Below, in pieces: positions 7,424-14,850 of a stretch of 16,174 nt of DNA (position 1 is the first letter of the stretch; every line of letters begins with the position of its first letter). The position numbers were made by a program, and so were the translations under genes. The stretch comes from Planctomycetota bacterium. GTDB taxonomy: Bacteria; Planctomycetota; Planctomycetia; Pirellulales; Pirellulaceae. Where the stretch lies: positions 1-16,174 of the forward strand of contig JAEZAS010000121.1 of NCBI GenBank assembly GCA_023430365.1, read 5' to 3'. Below the pieces are notes generated by a model. It made no database searches. It was not told the origin of the DNA and saw only the letters and a program-made list of their open reading frames with translations.

Positions 7424-8407
7424 TTATCGCATGGCTGCGCGCACAGCGTCAAGAACTTGCTGCTGTACCGACTTAAGGTCCCCGGCGACAAAAGCCCCAG
7501 CCGCCGCCTTGTGGCCACCCCCATTAAAGGTCTCCGAGAGCTTGCTGCAATCGACCTTCGAGCGGCTGCGGAAGCTGATTTTGAAGCCGCCGGATTGTTG
7601 CTCGACAAAGATCACCGCCACTTCGGTGCCCGCGATGCCGAGCAGGTTGTTGACGACGTCTTCGGTGTCGCTCGGCAGGGCGCCGAGCTTCGTGAAGTCT
7701 TCCTTCAACACGTAGGTATAGGCCAGTCGGCCGTCGAGCTCGTTTTCGATGCGCGCCAATATCACGCCCCGAAGCTTCACGCGGCCGAGGGTGTCTTGTT
7801 CGTAGAGGGCCTTGTAGATTTCCGCGACTGAAGCGCCGGCGTCGATCAGCGTGGCGGCCATCCGATAGGTGTAGCTGCTCGCCGAACCATAGCGGAACCA
7901 ACCGGTGTCGGTGGCGATGGCGGCGAACAACGGCATCGCCATTTCGGGAGTCAACTTGACGCCGAGCGCTTCGGCGGCCTCGACGACCAATCGCCCCGCT
8001 GCTTCGGCTGACGTATTCTTGAACAGCTCGGCGCCCAGATCGTCCTGGCTCAGGTGATGGTCGACGATCACCTTTTTGCAGTCGAGCGCTTTCAGCACCT
8101 CGCTCATCGGTCCGAGCTGCTGCCAGGCGCTCGTATCGAGCACGACGATCACTTCCGTGTCGCGCAGCTCATCGAGCGTGACGTTCTCGTTGATCACGCC
8201 GATCCGATTCGTCGGGTCGATGAACGCCAGGTTGGGGGGCGTGGCCATGCCGTTGACGATCCGCACCTTTTTGCCGAGCGCCTCAAGCACTCCGGCCATG
8301 CCGAGCTCGCTGCCGAGGGCGTCGCAGTCGGGACGGATGTGACTGGTGAGCAGGAACCGCTCGTGGGCATGGACAATTTCGGCGAAGCGTTTCCAGTCGA
8401 TCGTCAT
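7424..8407 (-). CDS. DHH-family phosphoesterase, NrnA-like (nanoRNase/pAp phosphatase)
   Basis: With the start at 8407 this is a 327-residue DHH/DHHA1 protein, close to the usual NrnA length. Metal-site motifs are in order: H23 and D27-x-D29 in SHIRPDCDALGS, D91 in VVLDTS, D116-H117-H118 in VDHHLS, and D167 in IATDTGWFRY. The C-terminal DHHA1 domain ends with the substrate-binding GGGH (296-299). The family degrades very short RNA and in some species 3'-phosphoadenosine 5'-phosphate; c-di-AMP-type activity is also known for relatives, so the exact substrate is open. It is cytoplasmic. The frame extends upstream to 8479, but the added 24 residues lack family character. Upstream lies ribF, about 93 bases away on the same strand. 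Confidence 0.9.
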   Translation of the reverse strand: MTIDWKRFAEIVHAHERFLLTSHIRPDCDALGSELGMAGVLEALGKKVRIVNGMATPPNLAFIDPTNRIGVINENVTLDELRDTEVIVVLDTSAWQQLGPMSEVLKALDCKKVIVDHHLSQDDLGAELFKNTSAEAAGRLVVEAAEALGVKLTPEMAMPLFAAIATDTGWFRYGSASSYTYRMAATLIDAGASVAEIYKALYEQDTLGRVKLRGVILARIENELDGRLAYTYVLKEDFTKLGALPSDTEDVVNNLLGIAGTEVAVIFVEQQSGGFKISFRSRSKVDCSKLSETFNGGGHKAAAGAFVAGDLKSVQQQVLDAVRAAMR

Positions 8408-8500
8408 CGGTAATCCGTCTGTGCTTGGTGATTGCGTATTGGCTTGGGGACACCGCCCGAGGCGAAGGCGAGTGGTCATCCACTGCGCTCGGCGAGGCGG

Positions 8501-9472
8501 TTAGTGGGTTGGGGCGGTTCCACCGCGGGGTTGTCCTCCAGAGTAAATCTGGAGGCTGGCTTGTACGTCGCGAGTCAGCTGTTCCTTCAAGGCCTCGACC
8601 GAAGGAAAAGGAACCACGTCGCGTAGCCGCGAGAGGAAATCGACCTCCAGCGGTTGACCATATAGCGTACCGCTGAAATCGATCAAATGGACCTCGACCT
8701 TTACGCTCTGCTCGCGAAAAGTCGGATTGGGGCCGATATGGATGGCGGCCGGCCAGACTTTATCGGTTAAACCAGCATCGCTCAGGGTGGCCCGGCCGGC
8801 GTAGACGCCGATCGCCGGAATCAGCGTATCGATGGCGTCGATATTGGCTGTCGCAAAGCCGAGCTTGTGTCCTCGGCCGACGCCGTGGGTGACCATCCCC
8901 CGAATCCGATAGGGCTGCGTCAGAAGCTCGCGGGCCTCGTCGACATCGCCGCGTTGGACGGCCGCCCGCACCCGGCTGCTGGAGACGTAGTCGTTGCCCA
9001 TCTTGAGCGGTTCGACGACTTCAAGCGTGATCCCAGCCGCGGAGCAAAGTTCGCCGAGACGCTCAACGTTGCCGGTGCGTCCCTTGCCGAAGTAGAAGTT
9101 GGGCCCTTCCACCATCGCCCGGGCATCGAGCTGGTCGCGGATGATTTGTTGGAAGAACTCTTCGGCCGTCAGTGACAACAGGGCCTCATCCGTCGGATAG
9201 GCGATGACTGCCGAGACGCCGAGCTCCGTGAGCAACTGCACCTTGCGATCGGTCCAGGTCAGCGGCGGCGGGGCGACTTCCGGACGGAGCAAGCGGACAG
9301 GGTGGGGGTCGAAGGTAAAGACGATCGCCGGCCCGCCAACCTGCTCGGCCTGGCGATTCAGTCGCTCGACAATCCGCGCATGCCCTCGGTGCACGCCATC
9401 GAAGTTGCCGATGGTCACAGCTCCGCCGCGAAGGTCGGCGGGAAGATTGTCGAGGGAGGTAATGAGTCGCAC
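8501..9472 (-). CDS. ribF: Bifunctional riboflavin kinase/FAD synthetase
   Basis: RibF phosphorylates riboflavin to FMN, then adenylylates it to FAD. With the GTG start at 9472 it has 323 residues, a typical length. The N-terminal nucleotidyltransferase half shows GNFDGVHRGH (22-31), FDPHP (54-58) and SSSRVR (164-169, the ISSTRIR-like site). The C-terminal kinase half shows GRGHKLGFATAN (199-210) and the likely catalytic E260 in VEVHLIDF, followed by LYG. The usual PTAN motif reads ATAN. The frame continues to a GTG at 9526, but those 18 residues precede the normal family start (RLI..LDNLP). Neither start has a Shine-Dalgarno site. No FMN riboswitch was seen upstream. The neighbours on this strand are nnrD (upstream) and the NrnA-like gene (downstream). 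Confidence 0.93.
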   Translation of the reverse strand: MRLITSLDNLPADLRGGAVTIGNFDGVHRGHARIVERLNRQAEQVGGPAIVFTFDPHPVRLLRPEVAPPPLTWTDRKVQLLTELGVSAVIAYPTDEALLSLTAEEFFQQIIRDQLDARAMVEGPNFYFGKGRTGNVERLGELCSAAGITLEVVEPLKMGNDYVSSSRVRAAVQRGDVDEARELLTQPYRIRGMVTHGVGRGHKLGFATANIDAIDTLIPAIGVYAGRATLSDAGLTDKVWPAAIHIGPNPTFREQSVKVEVHLIDFSGTLYGQPLEVDFLSRLRDVVPFPSVEALKEQLTRDVQASLQIYSGGQPRGGTAPTH

Positions 9473-9578
9473 AGGGGAATTATGAGGGGGGAAGGCGGAA
9501 CGGGGAAGGCGGAGAGGAGTGTTCACGGCGAGTCAGTCGCCAGGGACAACTCGCATGGAGGCTCCGCTTGCAGCGTTT

Positions 9579-9599
9579 CCGGCGGATGTGATCCGCCGG
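9579..9599. terminator. Hairpin between nnrD and ribF
   Basis: CCGGCGGAT (9579-9587) and ATCCGCCGG (9591-9599) form a perfect nine-base stem with a GTG loop. It lies just after the nnrD stop and before ribF on the minus strand, so it may terminate or attenuate. No T-run follows, and it could equally be a short palindromic repeat. Confidence 0.45.
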
Positions 9600-9610
9600 C
9601 TGCGAGGTCG

Positions 9611-10483
9611 CTAGATGGCCGGGTCGCCCAGTGTGCGGAAGGCGTGCGGCAAATACCGGATCAAATCGCTCGCGATGAGCGAGATCTGACCCATCTCGGC
9701 TGCGGCCAGGTCGCCCGCCAGGCCGTGGAGATGGGCCCCCAACTGGGCCGCCTCAAAGGGGGTGAGCTTTTGACAAACCAGGGCGGTGATGACTCCGGTC
9801 AAAACATCACCTGTGCCGCCGGTGGCCATGCCGGGATTGCCGGTCGTGTTCAGGGCTTCCTGTCGGCCGTCGGTGATGAGCGTGTGCCGCCCCTTGAGCA
9901 GAATCACGATACCGTGCTCGGCGGCGAGCTTACGGGCTGCTTCCAGCTGGGCGTCACGATCCTGTTCGCTCACGCCGCTGAGCCGCGAGAACTCCTTGGG
10001 GTGCGGCGTGATGATGCGCGGACCCGCTGGCCCAGCGAGTTTTGTCGGCTGGGCGGCGAGGGCATTCAAGGCGTCGGCGTCGAGGAGCATCGGCGCGGTC
10101 ACCTGGGCGTAGAGTTCGCCCACGAGTTCCTTGAGGTCATCCGATTGACCCAGTCCCGGTCCGCAGGCGACGCAGCTAGCCGACTCGCTGAGCTCGAGAA
10201 TCGTCTCCCGCGCGGCGAGCGTGATCAGTCCCCGCTCGTCGTACGGCAGCGGCGAAGTCATGTACGAGGGCTCGATGGCGGCCACCGTCTCCAGGCAGCA
10301 ATCGGCAATCCCCAGCCGAACCAGGCCGGCGCCGCCGCGAAGCGCCGCCATCCCCGCCAGCGCGATGGCTCCCGTCATGCCCCGTGAACCACCGATCAGG
10401 ATTGCCCTGCCGAAGTCCCCCTTATGGCTATCGGGGCGACGAGCCGGGAGGCGAGGAAGCGTGGATTGAAGGGGGAGGGACAT
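9611..10483 (-). CDS. nnrD: ADP-dependent NAD(P)H-hydrate dehydratase
   Basis: NnrD repairs hydrated NADH and NADPH (NADHX/NADPHX) by an ADP-dependent dehydration in the cytoplasm. The 290-residue protein has the ribokinase-like family signature: GGSRGMTGAIALAG (31-44), GPGLG (108-112), LLDADALN (133-140), TPHPKEF (159-165), LLKG (195-198) and the strong GNPGMATGGTGDVLTG (215-230) with the catalytic Asp in GTGD. The epimerase half often fused to this enzyme is absent, so this is the stand-alone form. The frame stays open to 10675, but those 64 residues are encoded by the structured repeat at 10529-10629 and lack family similarity, so the start is placed at 10483. The start lacks a clear ribosome site. 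Confidence 0.92.
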   Translation of the reverse strand: MSLPLQSTLPRLPARRPDSHKGDFGRAILIGGSRGMTGAIALAGMAALRGGAGLVRLGIADCCLETVAAIEPSYMTSPLPYDERGLITLAARETILELSESASCVACGPGLGQSDDLKELVGELYAQVTAPMLLDADALNALAAQPTKLAGPAGPRIITPHPKEFSRLSGVSEQDRDAQLEAARKLAAEHGIVILLKGRHTLITDGRQEALNTTGNPGMATGGTGDVLTGVITALVCQKLTPFEAAQLGAHLHGLAGDLAAAEMGQISLIASDLIRYLPHAFRTLGDPAI

Positions 10484-10528
10484 GATGGCGTTGAACTGAA
10501 GGAGGAATGACAATAACACCATGGCAAA

Positions 10529-10629
10529 TAGCCGGAGGCAAACCTGCCTCCGGGCGGGTCGCGCGCGAGGAGTTTGCCACCGCAGCGCGCACTCGCGGTG
10601 CAACCCGGAGGCAAGTTTGCCTCCGGCTA
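10529..10629. repeat. Structured palindromic repeat element between larB and nnrD
   Basis: The arms 10529-10554 and 10604-10629 are inverted copies differing at one of 26 positions. Each arm is also a hairpin: CCGGAGGCA (10532-10540) with TGCCTCCGG (10545-10553), and CCGGAGGCAA (10605-10614) with TTGCCTCCGG (10617-10626). The 49-base centre contains another imperfect stem (TTGCCACCGC near 10574 with GCGGTGCAA ending at 10603). This layout of paired palindromes resembles REP/BIME-type elements. No transposase lies nearby. It fills most of the nnrD-larB gap and may affect transcript ends. Whether it is dispersed through the genome cannot be seen here. Confidence 0.75.
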
Positions 10630-10682
10630 CTTTCTTCTTGCAATCGCTACGCGAGCTCGCGGGGCATCGAAGCAATGTGCGG

Positions 10683-11468
10683 CTATGTAGTGCGCTTGCT
10701 CTGCCGGGCGATCATTCCTGCAACATAGCCCGCCTTGAAGCCGGCGTCGATGTTCACGACCGTCACGTTCGACGCGCAGCTATTGAGCATCCCCAGCAGC
10801 GCGGCAATTCCACCAAAGGCGGCGCCATAGCCGACGCTCGTCGGAACGGCGACCACCGGGCAATCGACGTAGCCGCCCACGACGCTCGGCAGCGCTCCTT
10901 CCATGCCGGCCACCACGATCACGGCGTCGGCCCCCACGATCTCCGGCAGCCGGGCGCGCAAGCGATGCGGACCGGCGACGCCCACGTCTTGAATCAGGGT
11001 CGTGTCGATTCCCATCCAGTCGAGCGTTTCGCGCGCTTCCTCGGCCACATGCAGGTCGGTCGTTCCCGCGGTGACGACCACCACCCTTCCCTGCTTTGCC
11101 GGCGGCTCGTAGGAGGCCGGGTTCGCGCGAAAGATTCGTCCCGCCGAGTTGTAGCGGCCGGTGGGAAACTGCTGCAGGAGCGACTCGGCTTTGTCCGCGG
11201 CAATGCGCGTCGCCAGCACCGGAATGTTCTCGCGGAGCAGCCGCTGGAAGATCTTGGTGAGCGTCGCGGTGCTCTTTCCTTCGCCGTACACAACCTCGGG
11301 AAAACCACATCGCCGGCGGCGGTCGAGGTCGATGACCGCTTCTCCCAGATCAGCTTCGGCGGACTGGGTGGTGGCGGAGATCTCGGAAACGGCGTCGGCA
11401 AAGGCAGCCGGCGCCAGTTTGCCGGCGACGAGTTGCTGCGCGAGTTGTTCAAGCTGTTGGCGATTCAT
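10683..11468 (-). CDS. larB: LarB, nickel-pincer cofactor biosynthesis (NaAD carboxylase/hydrolase)
   Basis: LarB carboxylates the pyridine ring of nicotinic acid adenine dinucleotide and cleaves its phosphoanhydride, the first step to the nickel-pincer nucleotide of lactate racemase-type enzymes. The 261-residue protein shows the family order: RRRRCGFPEVVYGEGK (50-65), AGTTDLHVAEEA (134-145), AGMEGALPSVVGG (187-199), VPTSVGYGA.FGG..ALLGMLNSC (209-231) and VVNIDAGF.AG. C231 lies where the catalytic cysteine of LarB is expected. The second half is PurE-like. The frame is open to 11753, but the extra 95 residues have no family character, so MNRQQL at 11468 is chosen. LarC, LarE and any racemase are not in the window. 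Confidence 0.92.
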   Translation of the reverse strand: MNRQQLEQLAQQLVAGKLAPAAFADAVSEISATTQSAEADLGEAVIDLDRRRRCGFPEVVYGEGKSTATLTKIFQRLLRENIPVLATRIAADKAESLLQQFPTGRYNSAGRIFRANPASYEPPAKQGRVVVVTAGTTDLHVAEEARETLDWMGIDTTLIQDVGVAGPHRLRARLPEIVGADAVIVVAGMEGALPSVVGGYVDCPVVAVPTSVGYGAAFGGIAALLGMLNSCASNVTVVNIDAGFKAGYVAGMIARQSKRTT

Positions 11469-11807
11469 GCGAACCGTTGTAGGCCAGACCCGCCGTGCGA
11501 AGCAACGGGGCGAGGCCGCCTTGCGAAAATGGCGATGCGGATGCTCTCGAAGGGCCGTTCCAACAGGTTTTGGCGGTTTGCGGAAGCAGGCGGTGGTCCG
11601 CCTGCTGTGGGACGACCGACCAGGCTGACCGAGTGAACGACAAGTCGGATGCCAATCGCAAGTCGAAGGGCCAGGGCTAGCGGTCTTTTGGGCGATTCGT
11701 GGCTCGATCGCATGGCCATTCTTGGCTGACTCGCGTCGGCACGTTGGTTGCAAACGAACACCCTGGGAAAAATCGCCCGTTTGTCAACGCAGGGAGGGGC
11801 TAAGCTC
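11469..11807. other. Gene-free region between larB and the His-rich protein gene
   Basis: This 339-base stretch lies between divergent genes and should hold both promoters. Open frames here are only extensions or antisense of neighbours. It contains one perfect hairpin at 11585-11606 and the ribosome site of the right-hand gene. I see no further gene, RNA or clear promoter. Confidence 0.4.
11585..11606. repeat. Perfect hairpin upstream of larB
   Basis: AGCAGGCGG (11585-11593) and CCGCCTGCT (11598-11606) form a nine-base stem with the loop TGGT. There is no T-run, and it is about 120 bases ahead of larB. Its role is unknown; it could be a leader structure or a chance palindrome in GC-rich DNA. 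Confidence 0.45.
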
Positions 11808-12455
11808 ATGACCATTCCATCCATCATTCGCCTGTCGGCCGTACTTGCATGCGGTCTCCTCGTGGCGCCGCTGACCGCTAGCGCGCAGTATGGCCGAGGC
11901 CACGACCATGACCGTCCATCGGATCACGGCCGACGACCCACTTATGGCCGAAGCAACGATCACGGCCGCGGGATCGATCGCCTGGAGTCGCTCGGCGCTG
12001 CGATCGAGAAGGACGGCGCCCGGCTGTACCACGAAATCCGTCGCGAGGTCGACGATCGCCACATCCGCGGCGAGATGCTCGCCGACGCCCAGACCGTCTA
12101 CAACAGCGGCAAGCGAATCCAGGAACTGGCGCATCACGGAAGAATCAATTCGGTTCACCGGGAAGTCACTGCGATGGAGCGCTCGCTGAAGCGCCTGGAC
12201 GACCACGCCCATCGGCTTAGTCGTCATGTGACCGCCTACCGACACGGCGACCACCTGCACGCCGAGCACAGCCACGCCGTCGATGCGAGGCAGATTCAGC
12301 GACTGGTGCACCAGCTCGATCAATCGCGCGAACGGCTCGACGACTTCGTGCACCACCTTGACGACCATCGCGCCCCGGTTCGCCGGCCGGTTCAGAGTTC
12401 GCCGGGCGGAATCCGCATCGGTGGCCCCGGTTTCAACATTCAGTTTGGTCGGTAA
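11808..12455 (+). CDS. Secreted His-rich helical protein of unknown function
   Basis: With the start at 11808 this is a 215-residue protein with a signal peptide (MTIPSIIRLS, hydrophobic AVLACGLLVAPL, cleavage near TASAQ at 23-27). Residues 28-55 are Gly/Arg/His/Asp rich (GHDHDRPSDHGRRP). Residues 55-188 look like long amphipathic helices with no cysteine after the signal. About 21 of 215 residues are His, including a cluster at 146-156 (HGDHLHAEHSH), so metal binding is possible but inferred only. The end (residues 199-215, GGIRIGGPGFNIQFGR) is Gly-rich. The start is supported by GGAGGGG at 11792-11798; an in-frame ATG at 11748 would put 20 polar residues ahead of the signal peptide and is rejected. 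I do not recognise the family. Confidence 0.8.
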   Translation: MTIPSIIRLSAVLACGLLVAPLTASAQYGRGHDHDRPSDHGRRPTYGRSNDHGRGIDRLESLGAAIEKDGARLYHEIRREVDDRHIRGEMLADAQTVYNSGKRIQELAHHGRINSVHREVTAMERSLKRLDDHAHRLSRHVTAYRHGDHLHAEHSHAVDARQIQRLVHQLDQSRERLDDFVHHLDDHRAPVRRPVQSSPGGIRIGGPGFNIQFGR

Positions 12456-12490
12456 GTGAAGATACCGACGCGAAAGAGATGGCCAATCGA

Positions 12491-12521
12491 AACGCCAGGC
12501 GTCGTAAAGATGCCTGGCGTT
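12491..12521. terminator. Hairpin between convergent genes
   Basis: AACGCCAGGC (12491-12500) and GCCTGGCGTT (12512-12521) form a perfect ten-base stem with an eleven-base loop. It lies between the ends of the His-rich protein gene (+) and the nitrilase-family gene (-), as expected of a shared terminator. No strong T-run follows. Confidence 0.6.
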
Positions 12522-12544
12522 GCTGTTGGCACAGGCTACTCACG

Positions 12545-13918
12545 CTAGGGCGTCGGTTCTGCCGCCTCGATCGGGCGATGGCGAGGGACCATGGAGCGGA
12601 AATCTCCCAGGTTCCACGGGCCGATGTACGGCTGGCTTAGATCGACTTCGGCGACGGCGACCTCGCCCCAGTTTTCCGCTTGGGCGATCGGCTTGCCGGT
12701 TTGATCGTAGACCGCCGAGATCATCCAGCCGTCTTTGGGCTGCATGAACGTGCTGCTGATCACGTATACATGGTTTTCAGCGGCGCGGGCTGTCGCCAGC
12801 CGGGGATTGCAACCCCAGACCGGCCAGGCGATCACTTCGGCTCCTCGATTGCTTAGTTCGCGAGCCACTTCGGGGAAGAAGCCGTCGTAGCAGACCATCA
12901 TGCCGACTTTGCCGAACCGCGTGTCGAACACGGGATAGTCGTGTCCCGGCGCGATGCCTCGCTCCGCCTCGCCATGTGGCAGGCAGACCTTGCGATACTT
13001 GCCGATGAGCTTGCCATCGGGGCCAAGCAGCACGGCCGTGTTGTAGACCAGATGCCGGTCGCGCTCGTACAAGCTCAAGACGATGTGCAGGTCGTGCTTC
13101 TGGGCGAGGTCGCCAAAGTACCTGGTTGATGGGCCGGGGATCGGCTCGGCGAGTTCCGACGAAAGTGACTTCTGTCCGACGCCGGCCGAGGGAACTGTTT
13201 CTCCCAGGACCACCAGATCGGCGTTCTTCTCGGCCGCCTCGGCAATCAGCGGAGCAAATTCCTCGCAGTTCTCCCGAGGCGACTTTCCCTTCGGTTTGTA
13301 GTGGACCGTAGCAAGGCGAACCTTGCGCGGCTCCGGAGGGGCAGTTTCTTCGAATACCACATCGCTCCACTCGACCTTTCCTCCCGGCGCCCATTGCAGG
13401 TGCAACTCGACGACCGCCCGCGTCGCTTTGCTGGGAACCCGGTAGACGCCGCTGACGATCGTCCAGCCGCTGGCATCCGTAACGCCATCGGTCGGATGCT
13501 CGGGCTCGGCGGTGGGCGTGTGGCCAAGTTCGGCAACTTGCTCGGGCGGGACATCGGCGGGAACCAGCTTGCCGGCGTCGTTTTGCCAGACGATTCGGAC
13601 CAGGGCGCTGCGCCGCGGCACGACGACGCCAGTCAGCTTGCGAATCGCCTGGAAGCGGACGAACTCGCCGCCCGTGACCGGGAACGATTTATCAAACCAG
13701 CCGTCGAGCCCTTCGCGGTCGTCGTGACGGATGACGAAGCTGCCGCTTTTTTTCGGCCCGCCGGTTGGCTCGTAGGAGAACTCGGGGCGAATTTCGTCGC
13801 GCGGGGACTTGGCCGACCAGCCTGAGGGATAGGCGGATTCGCGGGGCTGGGAATCGTTGCCGAGCGAAACTCCGGAAAGTGCGACCAGAGCCAGGGTCAA
13901 CGTCGCGAAGGTTTTCAT
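12545..13918 (-). CDS. Secreted carbon-nitrogen hydrolase (nitrilase superfamily) with extra N-terminal domain
   Basis: With the start at 13918 the protein has 457 residues: a signal peptide (MKTFATLTLALVALSGVSLG), an extra region of about 180 residues likely to be beta-rich, and a nitrilase-fold domain from about 198 to the end. The Glu-Lys-Cys triad is visible: E240 in DLVVLGE, K310 in GKYRKVCLP, C343 in MMVCYDGFFPE. Such enzymes cleave amides or ureido groups; the substrate here is unknown. The extra region has alternating hydrophobic stretches (FVRFQAIRKLTG, ALVRIVWQND, AVVELHLQW) like a carbohydrate-binding jelly roll, which is inference. Export is unusual, since most family members are cytoplasmic. 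The frame is open to 13966, but that would bury the signal peptide. Confidence 0.88.
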   Translation of the reverse strand: MKTFATLTLALVALSGVSLGNDSQPRESAYPSGWSAKSPRDEIRPEFSYEPTGGPKKSGSFVIRHDDREGLDGWFDKSFPVTGGEFVRFQAIRKLTGVVVPRRSALVRIVWQNDAGKLVPADVPPEQVAELGHTPTAEPEHPTDGVTDASGWTIVSGVYRVPSKATRAVVELHLQWAPGGKVEWSDVVFEETAPPEPRKVRLATVHYKPKGKSPRENCEEFAPLIAEAAEKNADLVVLGETVPSAGVGQKSLSSELAEPIPGPSTRYFGDLAQKHDLHIVLSLYERDRHLVYNTAVLLGPDGKLIGKYRKVCLPHGEAERGIAPGHDYPVFDTRFGKVGMMVCYDGFFPEVARELSNRGAEVIAWPVWGCNPRLATARAAENHVYVISSTFMQPKDGWMISAVYDQTGKPIAQAENWGEVAVAEVDLSQPYIGPWNLGDFRSMVPRHRPIEAAEPTP

Positions 13919-14050
13919 GGGCTCAACCATCGATTTGCGAATGGAAAAGTGGCCGGGACGCTCCATTCGAACCGATGGCGAGTGGTTTTTCCACCTTGGA
14001 GATTCTGCGAGCGCCGGTTTTGTCAGGCGCGGGGGACTGACCTACGGGAC

Positions 14051-14254
14051 TTACGCTTCGGTGGCTTGCTTCCCGCAGTTCGGACGTTTGGGCCTCTGCT
14101 TCGGCCGCTCGTTCATGACGTCGGTGCGGTCCCGGCCGAAGTCAAAATCTTCCGGCGCGGTGTCGATGTTTTTGAGAAACCGGCGGCGTTTGCGGTTGCC
14201 AGTTTTCTTGATGTCCCGCTTCAGTTCGCGGAGGAAGCGTTTGTCGTCTTGCAT
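14051..14254 (-). CDS. Small basic hypothetical protein
   Basis: A 67-residue, highly charged protein begins MQDDKRFLRELKRDIKKTGN and has a basic stretch RKRRRFLKN at 21-29, then an acidic DTAPEDFDFG. It has no signal peptide or membrane segment and one cysteine, at about residue 60. I recall similar short basic proteins in planctomycetes, but no function. It may bind nucleic acid, judging only by charge. A GAGG lies about eleven bases ahead of the ATG. It is 168 bases downstream of the RraB-like gene on the same strand, so the two could share a transcript. Confidence 0.65.
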   Translation of the reverse strand: MQDDKRFLRELKRDIKKTGNRKRRRFLKNIDTAPEDFDFGRDRTDVMNERPKQRPKRPNCGKQATEA

Positions 14255-14422
14255 CGAAGTGTCGCCCTCACCCAGCCTCGCAGGCGATCCCCTCGCCCGC
14301 TTGTGACAGGACCGGGCTGCGGAGCGAAGGTTCGCGAAGCGACTTCCATGGCGAACCAGGGGAGGTTTTTGCTGGTCCGCCGTAGCACAGAATGCGAGTT
14401 GCGTGCCGGGATGGACTCTCGC

Positions 14423-14809
14423 TTACTCGTCTTCCGGATTTCCTTCGAGCATCGCCCCCCAGCCGTCGGCGAAGCCGCCGAGGGGTTGGGCGATCGCGTC
14501 GAGTTCGCCCTGGATGCGGACAATTTCGTTGTAGTCGGGAACCATCCGGCGATCGACGTAGACGGTCCAGGAGGGGCCGAATTCTTCATCGTCCGGATCG
14601 ACGTTCCCCTCCTCATCCGGCTCGCCCTCGTCGTACTCGGCGCGGGCTGCGTAGCCGGCCTTCAGAAGAGCCTGCCGGATCGCCTCGGCCGATGCCTCGT
14701 CGTCGGCCGCCACGATGAACTCGAGTTCGAGCGGCTGGGAGAGATCGACGCCATGCTCGGCGAGTTGGGCCAGCACTTCGCCATCGGCGTCATCGGGATA
14801 GTTGGTCAT
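14423..14809 (-). CDS. RraB-family protein (RNase E inhibitor-like)
   Basis: This 128-residue acidic protein has the layout of the RraB/DUF695-type fold: LAEHGVDLSQPLELEFIV (16-33), A-E-A-I-RQALLKAGY (41-53), a central acidic insert (60-77), WTVYVDRRMVP (81-91) and the closing GGFADGWG (111-118). In enterobacteria RraB binds RNase E and changes which RNAs it cuts; whether this distant homologue does so is not known. It is cytoplasmic. An RNA-related role would fit the small basic neighbour, but this is only inference. There is no strong ribosome site; the chosen ATG is the only good start before the domain. Confidence 0.8.
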   Translation of the reverse strand: MTNYPDDADGEVLAQLAEHGVDLSQPLELEFIVAADDEASAEAIRQALLKAGYAARAEYDEGEPDEEGNVDPDDEEFGPSWTVYVDRRMVPDYNEIVRIQGELDAIAQPLGGFADGWGAMLEGNPEDE

Positions 14810-14850
14810 CGGCTGTCTCGCTTCACGGTGAATTGGCGCAGGGTTGCACT

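Noticed and set aside
9473..9610. FMN riboswitch ahead of ribF
   Set aside because: Only a single nine-base hairpin is seen; the conserved multi-stem FMN aptamer pattern is absent.
9302..10387. Plus-strand open frame of 361 codons opposite ribF and nnrD
   Set aside because: Both opposite-strand genes have clear family motifs; this frame spans two genes and the gap between them and shows no motif of its own.
10484..10675. N-terminal extension of NnrD by 64 residues
   Set aside because: The extension is encoded by the inverted-repeat element and precedes the normal family start.
10521..11636. Plus-strand open frame of 371 codons opposite larB
   Set aside because: It starts inside the palindromic repeat and runs antisense to LarB, whose motifs are clear.
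11469..11753. N-terminal extension of LarB by 95 residues
   Set aside because: Known LarB proteins start close to MNRQQL; the extra residues are Arg/Pro/Ser-rich noise.
14255..14422. Hidden small gene between the RraB-like and basic protein genes
   Set aside because: The only frames are shifted shadows of the RraB-like gene, with no start context or domain.
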